Of a stretch of 14,596 nucleotides of DNA, positions 4,672-12,180 are shown piece by piece; the stretch's first letter is position 1, and the number at the start of each line of letters is the position of its first letter. Origin of the DNA: Planctomycetota bacterium (GTDB lineage: Bacteria; Planctomycetota; UBA1135; GCA-002686595); the NCBI GenBank assembly GCA_029212955.1, contig JARGOW010000024.1, positions 1 to 14,596 of the forward strand, given 5' to 3'. The notes beneath the pieces are model-generated. The model had not been told where the DNA came from. It saw only the letters and a program-made list of their open reading frames with translations, and made no database searches. The position numbers and the translations under genes were made by a program.

Positions 4672-7107
4672 TTATTCCTTGGAGAGGGGTGCAAATCGCA
4701 GGCTCTCGGGAATCGGGACTCCCAAGCTGTTCAGAATCGTGGGCGCCAGGTGCATCACGCTCACGCCATCGGAGGGTAGCTCCAGCTTTTCACTGCTGAA
4801 GAAAATTCCCGTGACCAGGTTGGGGTCGTTGGATGCGTGGTCGCCACTCCAGGAATTCATGTTGTCCTTGTAGGGAGACCCTCCCACCACGCCTGACTCG
4901 GTGTCCTTCAAAGCCATGCCACCCATGACACCGCCCCAGGCGATGCGGTAGTACTCGGCAAAGCCCACCATCAGGTCCGCGCATGGGTATTCGGTGCCCT
5001 TCCAATCGCCGGGGTAGGTGTCCCAGAGGATTTCCGTATCCGCCACCGGTGCCTCGGGCTTGTCCCACGCCGCATCCAGGGGACCGCTATCCCGGGCCGT
5101 CATCAGATCCCGTTGGATGTCCTGCAAAAGGGCCCGTGCGTTCTCCGGGTCCACAATGCCCTCGGGCTCGCGACCCTTCAGGTTCAGGTACACCATGCCA
5201 AGGCCTAGGGAATATGCCCGGGTCTTGGACCAGTCCACGAACCCCAGGGGCGTCCCCCCGTCTGCAGCGCGCACGTTTTCCTTGAGGACCAGGTATCCCG
5301 CATCGTGCAGCAGGTTGTTCAGGTAAACCTGACGGCGGAAACTTGTAAAACCGTGGTCCGCGCAGAGGTACAGCACGTCGTCGGGCTCCATGGCTGCCAT
5401 GACCTCCCCCACGCGCGCATCCATCTGCTTGTAGATCGAAGGAATCGCCTGGGAAAAGGGAGTGTCCTCACCGAAGAACCGTACGCGGGTGGCCGCCGCA
5501 TCCGCATCGTGACCGGGGTGCTCTTCGTCATAGTGCCGATACATCATGTGCTGCACCCGGTCCGTGGTGCTGTACACGCTATACAAAAGGCGCCAATCGT
5601 CTTGCTTCATGGCGGCCGCGGTCAGGCGCCGACGCCAGTCCATGGTGAATTCGATGTCCTCCAGAAAGACGCTCGTGTCCAGCCGGCGGTCCTTGAGTTG
5701 GTTGGTCATGCACGACCAACCCAGGGTTTCATAGGGTCCATCGATCCAATCGGCGGCTTCCTTGGCGAATCCCACCGGTTGACTGACAGGTTGCCACTCG
5801 AGCGGGGATGCGGGATCGATCTCGAAGGTGTGCACGTACAGTTCCAAGGGATCCGCGGCGCTGTTGAGACGTGCCCGGGTGATCGCTTTGGCGTTCACCA
5901 TGGGATTGATTTCAAAGTCCAAGTGGAACCAGGAAGACCATTCACCCTCCTGGATCACCTGGGGTTTGTCCGAGCCTAGGGTCAGGGTGATCTCCCCATC
6001 GCCGCGCTCGATCAGTATGGGAAGCGTGGTGCGCGCCGTGTTGGAAACCGCGCCTACCGGCTCGCCCGTCTCGCTCAATCCGAACGCGGAAGCTTCGCGC
6101 TCCACCTGGCGCAAGCGCTCGTCCAACGCGCCCTTTTCCTTGTACCCCATGGATCCCGCGCCTTCGAGTTCCTTGAGCAGATCCTGCAGTTCCGTCAACA
6201 CCGAAGCCCTGTGCCCCGCATGGACGGGTCCGTAGATTTCCCCCTGGAGAACCCCGTTGAAATCACTGAGCACGTACATGGAACCACTTTGCGTGGAACC
6301 CGCGTTTTCGCCCTCGGGCTGGGGACTTCCCAGCAGGGCGTCGTCGGTGAAGATCGACCAGCTTCCGCTGACGGCTCCCACCACATCGGGCAATCCGAGG
6401 CCACCCAGAACTCGAGCGCCTTCGGGTGTTTCGCGGCCGAACGAGAGCGCCGCATCCAGCACCACCGAAGGCACGCCCGCCCGGGCTGCGTAATCCCAGA
6501 ACCCGTCGGCTTCCACCTTGTTGTGAAAGACATCAACGATCTCCAAATCCATGTAGGATTTGGCCCGGTGCAATCCGGCCCCCATGGCGCTGGCCAACAG
6601 GACGGAGACCATCAACGCCGCCCGATTTCCCATCCCGAACAGCACACGAAAGAGCACCCAAACCAGGACCAACGCGATCAGAAAACCGCCCAAGATCAAA
6701 GTCCGATGCTCCGTACCCGCCACGGTGCGCTTGAATATCCCCTGGTGCTCCAGTTCCGAGTACGCCACGTTTTCGATGTGAACGTGTCCGGTGGCGGGCT
6801 CCACGCCTCCCCCTTCCAAGCTGCGGACGATAAAACTCGCCACGCCATTCTCCACCGGCCCCACTCCCGTATTGAGCGCCGCCCAACCGGCTGCGGATTC
6901 GGCCGGGTTGGTGGACTCCAGCGGGGCGAAGGTCCCTTGTTCCGCCAACTTAGACATGTGGGGCAGTTCCCCTGAGGCCATCATCTTTTGGGTCAGGCGA
7001 GCATCCGCCCCATCGAAACCGAGCACGATAACGCGGCCCTGGGCCGATCCGACGGAGACCAAGCACAACAGAAAACAGGGGAGCCAAGCCAGGCGGAGGA
7101 AGGACAT
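4672..7107 (-). CDS. Exported alkaline-phosphatase-superfamily phosphohydrolase with internal membrane hairpin
   Basis: The 811-residue protein starts with a signal peptide (1-23, ending GSAQ). Superfamily metal and nucleophile sites are visible: FDGAD (D32), the likely nucleophile S71 in an ESAAGW segment preceding NTGVGP, TTDRVQH (D516, H520), ADHGF (D584, H585), and GDHA (H757), followed by the common APTILNSLGVPIP end. This fits the predicted phosphohydrolase/phosphomutase group of the superfamily (COG3379-like), acting on a phosphate mono- or diester in the periplasm. Two hydrophobic helices at about 137-157 and 163-180 form a hairpin inside the first catalytic segment, so the enzyme is probably membrane-tethered. 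About 440 residues separate the nucleophile from D516, including a beta-rich stretch at 360-450. A longer frame runs to 7239, but the ATG at 7107 puts the signal peptide at the N-terminus. It is the first gene of the operon and the substrate is unknown. Confidence 0.85.
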   Translation of the reverse strand: MSFLRLAWLPCFLLCLVSVGSAQGRVIVLGFDGADARLTQKMMASGELPHMSKLAEQGTFAPLESTNPAESAAGWAALNTGVGPVENGVASFIVRSLEGGGVEPATGHVHIENVAYSELEHQGIFKRTVAGTEHRTLILGGFLIALVLVWVLFRVLFGMGNRAALMVSVLLASAMGAGLHRAKSYMDLEIVDVFHNKVEADGFWDYAARAGVPSVVLDAALSFGRETPEGARVLGGLGLPDVVGAVSGSWSIFTDDALLGSPQPEGENAGSTQSGSMYVLSDFNGVLQGEIYGPVHAGHRASVLTELQDLLKELEGAGSMGYKEKGALDERLRQVEREASAFGLSETGEPVGAVSNTARTTLPILIERGDGEITLTLGSDKPQVIQEGEWSSWFHLDFEINPMVNAKAITRARLNSAADPLELYVHTFEIDPASPLEWQPVSQPVGFAKEAADWIDGPYETLGWSCMTNQLKDRRLDTSVFLEDIEFTMDWRRRLTAAAMKQDDWRLLYSVYSTTDRVQHMMYRHYDEEHPGHDADAAATRVRFFGEDTPFSQAIPSIYKQMDARVGEVMAAMEPDDVLYLCADHGFTSFRRQVYLNNLLHDAGYLVLKENVRAADGGTPLGFVDWSKTRAYSLGLGMVYLNLKGREPEGIVDPENARALLQDIQRDLMTARDSGPLDAAWDKPEAPVADTEILWDTYPGDWKGTEYPCADLMVGFAEYYRIAWGGVMGGMALKDTESGVVGGSPYKDNMNSWSGDHASNDPNLVTGIFFSSEKLELPSDGVSVMHLAPTILNSLGVPIPESLRFAPLSKE

Positions 7108-7261
7108 ACGATGGGTTTTGGTATGGAGTTCGGGCACGGGCTGGCGGGAAAGCGAGAACTCGCTAGGATCACGGCTCGCTGGAGTTGGATCCCCGCCCGA
7201 GGGGACCCATCCCGACTGCATCCGCAGCCAGCGCAACAAGGTTAGAAGGAGAACTCAAAAA
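7108..7261. promoter_or_regulatory. Divergent intergenic region with a 14-base palindrome
   Basis: This 154-base gap separates the phosphohydrolase operon (minus) from the anchored Ig-like/MATE operon (plus), so it should hold the promoters of both. AGCGAG-AA-CTCGCT at 7151-7164 is a perfect inverted repeat placed near the middle. It overlaps a weak -10-like TAGGAT (7164-7169), and could be an operator for a dimeric regulator. No confident -35 element is visible. Confidence 0.4.
7244..7251 (+). promoter_or_regulatory. Shine-Dalgarno that fixes the GTG start at 7262
   Basis: AGAAGGAG lies 10 bases before GTG at 7262. It is the clearest ribosome site in the window and decides the start of a gene whose reading frame is open far upstream (to 6791). 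Confidence 0.75.
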
Positions 7262-8353
7262 GTGTCAACGAATGGTCTGAAAACGAGTCGAGCCCAGCGG
7301 GGATCCGCCGCATGGCTCCTGTTGGTGCTTCTGGTGCTAGGCATTGGTTTGTTCGCTTGGATGAATCTGCAAGAGCCCGGCTCCGACCCGGGCATCACCC
7401 GCGACAACCCCAACGGTGCCGCCGCTCCCAATTCCAATACCCAACCCGACTTGCAAGCTCCCACCGTGGAGGGCATCGCCCCCTCGGGTCGGGTGGAGGC
7501 GGGCCCCCTGCCCTACCGGGAAATGAAACGCGTGTTCGACGGTACAGGGCAGATCAGTGGGCAGCTGTTTCCCAGCGATGCGGTGCCCCTGCCCGACACC
7601 TGGACCTTGATCATCGAGCCTTCCCAATTCGCCTTGGGCCGCGAAACCGCCATCCGCAAGGAGTTGGAATTCCCCGGACAGCAAACCACGTTCGAGGTTC
7701 GCGACCTTCCTATGGCCTCCTATCGGGTGCTAGCCCTCGCCGAAGGCCAGGCCTCCGTGGCCATGGAAGTCTCTTTGTTCAAACTCGAAGGACCCGGGAA
7801 CCAGGCCAAGGATCACTCCCACATCATGCTGCGCATGCAGCCCCTTTCGAGCCTTCGAGTGACCCTCCAAACCGCCGACTTGGCGCCGGCCACCGACCTG
7901 CCTCTCACCCTGGAATCCAGTGCGACGAGAAAGCGCTGGGAGGCCAAAACCGATGCGGTGGGCCGCTACGAATTTGAGCGCCTTCCCGCCGGACGATTCA
8001 CCCTACTGGTCGGATACCCCGACCAGCCCCTCATCCCCGCGGAAACGCTCATGGTGGAAGTCGGCAAGGTGACCGCGTGGCAAGGCACGCTGCCCAGCAC
8101 GCATCGCGTCACTTTCAAGGTGGTGGACGGGCAGGGCCGCGGTCTGCCAGGAGCCATCCTGCGCGGCCACGGGGGCGCCCCCATCGACGGCGTCACGGAC
8201 TATGAGGGTTTGCTCACCCAGGCCTATCTTCCCGAAGGTACCTATCGCATTCGCGTCGAGCACAAGGACAGTGAAAGCCACGGACGCATGGACGTGACCG
8301 TCCCCTTGGACGAAACCAACGCCGAGCCTGTCGTGATCTATTGTCGGCAGTAA
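7262..8353 (+). CDS. Membrane-anchored protein with carboxypeptidase-regulatory-like (Ig-fold) domains
   Basis: The 363-residue protein starts at GTG 7262. A single hydrophobic helix (about 17-34) follows a short basic N-terminus, so it is a type II membrane protein or has an uncleaved signal anchor. Residues 40-90 are a Pro/Asn/Gly-rich linker. The rest is beta-rich in about three units: 95-180, 195-275 and 281-363. The second has the typical TDAVGRYEFERLPAGRFTLLV pattern in two parts (230-236 and 237-250), and the third has VTDYEGLLTQAYLPEGTYRIRV (311-331, same pattern), as in carboxypeptidase regulatory-like domains. These domains usually serve binding or structure on the cell surface and have no catalytic residues. 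The stop overlaps the MATE gene start by 13 bases, so the two are translated together. A role in assembling or supporting envelope material is an inference. Confidence 0.8.
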   Translation: MSTNGLKTSRAQRGSAAWLLLVLLVLGIGLFAWMNLQEPGSDPGITRDNPNGAAAPNSNTQPDLQAPTVEGIAPSGRVEAGPLPYREMKRVFDGTGQISGQLFPSDAVPLPDTWTLIIEPSQFALGRETAIRKELEFPGQQTTFEVRDLPMASYRVLALAEGQASVAMEVSLFKLEGPGNQAKDHSHIMLRMQPLSSLRVTLQTADLAPATDLPLTLESSATRKRWEAKTDAVGRYEFERLPAGRFTLLVGYPDQPLIPAETLMVEVGKVTAWQGTLPSTHRVTFKVVDGQGRGLPGAILRGHGGAPIDGVTDYEGLLTQAYLPEGTYRIRVEHKDSESHGRMDVTVPLDETNAEPVVIYCRQ

Positions 8354-9711
8354 CCTCCCAAGAGGCCAGGTTATCGAACGTTCTACGCTTCACGTGGCCC
8401 ACCGTGGCATCGTGTTTGTGTAGCTCCGCTTTCCGCGTAAACGATCAGTTTTGGGTGGGCGGTTTGGGCGAGCAGGCCCAGGCGGCTTTGGGAGCGGCTA
8501 CCTTCGTGATGATTCTCAACTTCGCGTTGTATTTCCTCGCGGTGGCGGGATGTATGTCGCGGGTGGCCAGGGCTAGCGGCGCGGGGGACGACCGGGCCCG
8601 CAACAGCGCGATCCATCACGGATTCGCCCTAGCCACCATCCTGGCCGTGGTCGTGGGTGGAGTGGGCTATCTGATCGCCCCGGAAATCACTTCCATAATG
8701 GGGCTATCGGAAGGCGTGGCTGCCGAAGCCGTGGACTACATCCGTGGCACATACCTGGTGGCCCTACCCATCGCATTCGCCCCCCTTCTGGACAACGTTT
8801 TCATTTCCATGGGCGACACCCGTTCGCCCTTCGTGCTGCAAGTCCTTTCGATCGGCCTGAACTTCATCTTCAACCCCCTATTCATTTACGGGGGCATCCC
8901 CGCCCTTCAAGAGTCGCCCCAAGTGTGGCTGGGAGTCCAAGGCGCCGCCTTTGCCACAGGCTTGTCCCGGGCCATCGCCATCGTCATCGGACTGATCTGG
9001 TTGGTCCGACGAAAGGGCATTCCGCTTCTACCGGAATCCCGTATTGCTTTCGGAGAACTCGTCCGCATTGTGCGTACGGGTTTGCCCTCTTGCGTTTCCA
9101 TCGCGATCTACGCCCTGGTGTATGTGGGTCTGACGCGTTGGGTGTTCTCAGAATTCTCGGATGCGGCCTTGGCCGGATTCAGTGTGGGCTTCAACGCGTT
9201 TGAGGCTGTTTCGTACCCCCTCTTCCTAGGGATCGCATTGGGGGGATCCGCCATGGTGGGTCGAGCATTGGGAGCGCGCAACGATGGACTGGCCCAGGAG
9301 TTGGTGCGTAGCACTCGCACCATTGCTCTTCTGGCTGGGGTTCTGATCACCCTGGCCTTCCTGTTCGTGGGGCCCTACCTGGTTCCGGCTTTCACCTCCG
9401 ATACCCCGGTGATCGACGAAGCCATCCTCTACCTGCGCATCCTCGCCATCAGCCAGATTTTCGTGGCCCTGGAAACGGTCTCCGAAAACGTGCATATGGC
9501 CGCCGGGCACACCCGACCCATCTTTTGGATTTCGGTCCCGGGCAACCTGGCCAGGGTCCCCCTGGGCATCCTATTCGCCCTGACATGGGGCTTCGGCCCG
9601 GCGGGCCTGTGGTGGGCGATCAACGCCACCACACTGATCAAGGCGTTGATCTTCCACTGGCTGGTGGTACGCGAGCGTTGGCTCAGGGATCCCCATTTGG
9701 CGGGCTCCTAA
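8341..9711 (+). CDS. MATE family efflux transporter
   Basis: The 456-residue protein is almost wholly hydrophobic helices, with the usual MATE length and two-bundle layout. N-terminal NDQFWVGGLG (34-43), then AALGAATF and SRVARASGAGD (73-83), fit the first half. SMGDTRSPF and FIFNPLFIYGG fit the helix 4-5 region seen in this family. The second half repeats the pattern (GFSVGFNAFEAVSYPLFLGIALGG in parts, then MVGRALGARNDGLAQELVR in parts). MATE proteins export organic cations, drugs or metabolites using sodium or proton gradients. The substrate cannot be told here, and a lipid-precursor flippase of the wider MOP superfamily is a remote alternative. The start is TTG at 8341; the next possible in-frame start is inside the first helix. 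It overlaps the upstream gene by 13 bases, so translation is likely coupled. Confidence 0.9.
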   Translation: MSAVTSQEARLSNVLRFTWPTVASCLCSSAFRVNDQFWVGGLGEQAQAALGAATFVMILNFALYFLAVAGCMSRVARASGAGDDRARNSAIHHGFALATILAVVVGGVGYLIAPEITSIMGLSEGVAAEAVDYIRGTYLVALPIAFAPLLDNVFISMGDTRSPFVLQVLSIGLNFIFNPLFIYGGIPALQESPQVWLGVQGAAFATGLSRAIAIVIGLIWLVRRKGIPLLPESRIAFGELVRIVRTGLPSCVSIAIYALVYVGLTRWVFSEFSDAALAGFSVGFNAFEAVSYPLFLGIALGGSAMVGRALGARNDGLAQELVRSTRTIALLAGVLITLAFLFVGPYLVPAFTSDTPVIDEAILYLRILAISQIFVALETVSENVHMAAGHTRPIFWISVPGNLARVPLGILFALTWGFGPAGLWWAINATTLIKALIFHWLVVRERWLRDPHLAGS

Positions 9712-9750
9712 ATTCTCGGGTGGGTCCCCTGGCCACCGGAAAGGGCCGGG

Positions 9751-9771
9751 AATCCCTCGAAATCAGGGATT
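9751..9771. other. Hairpin between MATE and FabZ-like genes
   Basis: AATCCCT and AGGGATT pair perfectly around a seven-base loop in the 80-base gap after the MATE stop. There is no T-run, so it is not a classical terminator. It sits 20 bases before the FabZ-like ATG and could affect its translation or mRNA ends. Confidence 0.35.
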
Positions 9772-9791
9772 GGCTGCAATATGCTGGCGGA

Positions 9792-10280
9792 ATGGCCAGC
9801 ACCCCGATTATCGATCTTGAATCCATCGACCTGGACAATGTCCTCGTCGGCCCCCGCGAACTGGACCCCTACCTCAAGCAGTCCGGTCGCTTCCGTATGT
9901 TGCAAGGCGTGCTGCACGAGGATGTGGACAACGGCATCCTGGTCGGCTTCCGCGACATCACCGCCGATGATTGGTGGGCCACGGATCACATCCCCGGCCG
10001 ACCTCTCTTCCCTGGTGCCCTTCAGATCGAAGCCGCCGCGCAACTTTCGGCCTACGACTATTCGGCCCATCGCGCGGGCCAGGAAGTTCCCGAGGACGCC
10101 TTCGTCGGTTTTGCGGGAGTGGACAATGCGCGCTTCCGCGGCTCCGTGGAACCCACCTGCCGCCTGTACCTGATCAGCAAGTTGCTGCGCTCCTCCAAAC
10201 GCATGTTCCGCTATCAAGCCCAAGCCATCGCCAACGGCAATATGGTCTTCGAAGCCGAGATCCTGGGTGTGGTTTTCTAG
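9792..10280 (+). CDS. FabZ/FabA-like 3-hydroxyacyl-[ACP] dehydratase (hot-dog fold)
   Basis: The 162-residue protein has the core of the FabZ hot-dog family: DHIPGRPLFPGALQIEAAAQ (65-84). It has the catalytic His66 and Glu80 exactly 14 residues apart, as in FabZ (His and Glu of the shared active site). After the core comes the strand GVDNARFRGSVEP (109-121), matching the usual FRxxVxP. The family removes water from 3-hydroxyacyl-ACP in fatty acid synthesis. About 45 residues precede the core, longer than most FabZ. The ATG at 9792 has only a poor purine stretch (GGCGGA directly before it). No other fatty acid gene is next to it, so it may be an extra dehydratase for a special lipid. A thioester-binding relative without dehydratase activity is possible but the catalytic pair is intact. 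Confidence 0.8.
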   Translation: MASTPIIDLESIDLDNVLVGPRELDPYLKQSGRFRMLQGVLHEDVDNGILVGFRDITADDWWATDHIPGRPLFPGALQIEAAAQLSAYDYSAHRAGQEVPEDAFVGFAGVDNARFRGSVEPTCRLYLISKLLRSSKRMFRYQAQAIANGNMVFEAEILGVVF

Positions 10281-10299
10281 CCAACCGAGAGCTTGATAT

Positions 10300-10329
10300 G
10301 GAGTCCGGTGCAAGGTCACCGTGGACTCC
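10300..10329. terminator. Possible bidirectional terminator hairpin
   Basis: GGAGTCC-GGTG pairs with CACC-GT-GGACTCC around a six-base loop (11 pairs with a two-base bulge). It lies 20 bases after the FabZ-like stop, in the 127-base gap where this gene and the coiled-coil gene converge. No T-run follows on either strand, so it would be a hairpin without the usual U tail. A second tiny stem (10392-10404, CACCC/GGGTG) lies next to the stop of the opposing gene. Confidence 0.45.
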
Positions 10330-10407
10330 CCATTGCATCAAGGCTGCCCACAGGCCCCGGGATGACGCGGGCTTCTGCGGGATTGCGCCAGCACCCACCG
10401 GGTGTAC

Positions 10408-11325
10408 TTAGGATTCCCCGCGCAATTGTCGCTCCAACCGATTGCAGTAGCGCTCCAGATTGCGCTCTACCGCACTGGCGGTCCTGCATGTGGCGCGGGA
10501 AAGGCGCAGTCTTCGAGCCGTCCGTTGGCGCGCTTGGCTGCGTCGCTTGAGTTCCTCGGGGTCGGTTTGGGCCGCGAGGGCCGCGGCTTCCGCCTGGGCG
10601 GCTCGCAGATGGGCCGCTGACAATTCGCGGGTGAGTTGTTCGGTGGCTTGGGTCGCGTTGCCCTCGATCCGTTCGAGGCTCGCCTCCGCTGTTCGCACGG
10701 TCGCGCGGGCCGACTCCAAGCGGGCTTGCATCGCTTCGAACTTGTCGTGGGTTTGCTGCAGGGCCTGACGGAGCTCCCTATGGGCTTGCTTCGATTGGCT
10801 GAGCTTCAGCACCAACTCGCTTTTTTGCGCTTGGGCCTCCACATAGAGGGTTTGCACATTGGCCAAGTCCCTGTGCACATTTGCCTGTTGAACCACAGCC
10901 CGCTCGAGCTCCCCCACGCTTTCCATGAGGGTCTTCAACTCCAAATCGCGTTGCTCCACCCTGGATTGCATGCGTTTCAATTCGCCGCGCGCTTGGGCCA
11001 ATTCCAGATCACGCCGCTCCAAACGGTGGCGCAATTCCTGGGAGTCCAGATCCTCTTTGCCGGCGGTTCCCTCCGCTTTGAAACCCATGGCCAGGTGCAG
11101 TTTGAATGCATCGGGCAAGGCCAAGCAAGGGACCTTCGATCCACGCCATTCCAGGTTTTCGGGAATCATGGACAATGACTGCGCCCAACGGGTGAGGTCT
11201 TCCTCAGTGCCACCAAACAGGCTCGCCAAATCACGCAGGGGGACCAGCCGCTCCCCGGCAGGAGTCGACAGGTTCGCGGTTTTTCGCGGGGGCGTTCGCC
11301 CTCCTCGAATGAACTCGAATTGCAT
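10408..11325 (-). CDS. Coiled-coil protein with possible winged-helix-like N-terminus
   Basis: The 305-residue protein is not a family I can name. Residues 26-82 (LVPLRDLASLFGGTEEDL onward) look like a small helical DNA-binding domain of the MerR/excisionase type, judging from helix-turn-helix spacing and a following W-x-G strand. Residues 93-255 are a long heptad coiled coil rich in Glu, Gln, Arg and Leu, with an internal near-repeat of RDLEL at 105-109 and 126-130. Residues 260-305 are strongly basic (RRSQARQRTARRLRLSR region) with Cys280 and Cys294. No signal peptide or membrane helix is visible, so it is cytoplasmic. The architecture fits a DNA-bridging or nucleoid-type protein, but that is inference. 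The gene lies 95 bases after the P-loop ATPase gene on the same strand. The ATG start lacks a good ribosome site. Confidence 0.75.
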   Translation of the reverse strand: MQFEFIRGGRTPPRKTANLSTPAGERLVPLRDLASLFGGTEEDLTRWAQSLSMIPENLEWRGSKVPCLALPDAFKLHLAMGFKAEGTAGKEDLDSQELRHRLERRDLELAQARGELKRMQSRVEQRDLELKTLMESVGELERAVVQQANVHRDLANVQTLYVEAQAQKSELVLKLSQSKQAHRELRQALQQTHDKFEAMQARLESARATVRTAEASLERIEGNATQATEQLTRELSAAHLRAAQAEAAALAAQTDPEELKRRSQARQRTARRLRLSRATCRTASAVERNLERYCNRLERQLRGES

Positions 11326-11406
11326 TCGAAACCATACCCGAGTTTACGCGCCCGGGCCGGAATTCCATGGACGGGCCTGCCCCACCAAAGAGCCGTCCAC
11401 CTCAAC

Positions 11407-11421
11407 ACCCCAGCGTGGGGT
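11407..11421. other. Short stem directly after the P-loop ATPase stop
   Basis: ACCCC and GGGGT pair around a five-base loop, beginning at the last base of the stop codon. A second stem TGGACGG/CCGTCCA (11368-11374 with 11393-11399) follows in the same gap. Together they could slow or end transcription before the coiled-coil gene. Neither has a T-run. Confidence 0.3.
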
Positions 11422-12083
11422 TAGGAAAGGCCTTGGGTGATCGAAAAGCCCCGGGGCTGGGGCATCTCAGGCGTGCTATCCACAGGTGCCGATGCGCTGG
11501 GAACCGGCATGTCGCCCTTTTCCCGCAAGCCTGCCAAATTGAGGACCTGGGTCACCATGCGCAGACGTTCCTGCATGGAAAGCGATTCCATGGGGATGTA
11601 CGGGATGTCAAACATCTCAAGCATCAGCTTGACCATGCCGTCAATGCGCACCACCTCATCCCATTCCAAGGCTTCCCGGACCCCATCCTGGACCAACAAC
11701 CTGCGCTGGGGTCGGACGAAAAACACCACGCCCTGACGCACGGAATCCATGTATTCAGCCAATCGCGGATCCGCAAAAATCTTGGCCAGGATGGTGGAGT
11801 GGTGCGCCGCATAGGCCAGATTGCAGAAAGCCCGGTCCGAGACAAAAGATCCCCGCTGGGATTGCTCGGCGGTGATCTGGCGCTCGAAGACCTCCATTTG
11901 GTAGCGGTCCACCAGATCCACATTGGTGCGCAAGGAGTCCACTTGGGCCTCCATTTCAGCCAGAACCCCCCTGGCGACCTCAGAAATCATCGGAAGGTCG
12001 TACCGATCCCGAATCATGCGAGCTAGGGTGGTTTTTCCGGTGGCGTGAGCGCCTACAAGGTAGATTCGGATGGGCTTGTCCAT
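11421..12083 (-). CDS. Small P-loop ATPase (AAA_28/NadR kinase-like)
   Basis: The 220-residue protein opens with a strand and a Walker A loop GAHATGKTT (11-19), then SEVARGVL (34-41), and a VSDRAFCNLAYA segment (81-92) with the Asp-Arg pair typical of the AAA_28 group, related to the nicotinamide-riboside kinase domain of NadR. Such proteins bind ATP and phosphorylate small molecules, but most are uncharacterised. Residues 190-220 are a Pro/Ser-rich tail ending QGLS, probably disordered. The start is uncertain: ATG 12083 places the P-loop at the usual position. GTG 12089 and ATG 12095 are in frame a few codons upstream, and an AGGGGG stretch favours GTG 12089. The gene is divergent from the arylsulfotransferase-like lipoprotein gene (97 bases apart). 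The substrate is unknown. Confidence 0.8.
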   Translation of the reverse strand: MDKPIRIYLVGAHATGKTTLARMIRDRYDLPMISEVARGVLAEMEAQVDSLRTNVDLVDRYQMEVFERQITAEQSQRGSFVSDRAFCNLAYAAHHSTILAKIFADPRLAEYMDSVRQGVVFFVRPQRRLLVQDGVREALEWDEVVRIDGMVKLMLEMFDIPYIPMESLSMQERLRMVTQVLNLAGLREKGDMPVPSASAPVDSTPEMPQPRGFSITQGLS

Positions 12084-12180
12084 GGGCACGAGCATACCCC
12101 CTGTGGTACCCCATTCAAGAACAGGCCCCAATATGTTGTGGAACGGGGTCCGTAGCGCCCCCGAACTACCCTACAAGACC

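Noticed and set aside
7108..7239. N-terminal extension of the phosphohydrolase to 7239
   Set aside because: The extra 44 residues precede a clean signal peptide that starts at ATG 7107, so they are most likely untranslated.
6791..7261. Upstream extension of the Ig-like protein to 6791
   Set aside because: It would overlap the phosphohydrolase gene on the opposite strand. A strong Shine-Dalgarno before GTG 7262 and the signal anchor right after it decide the start.
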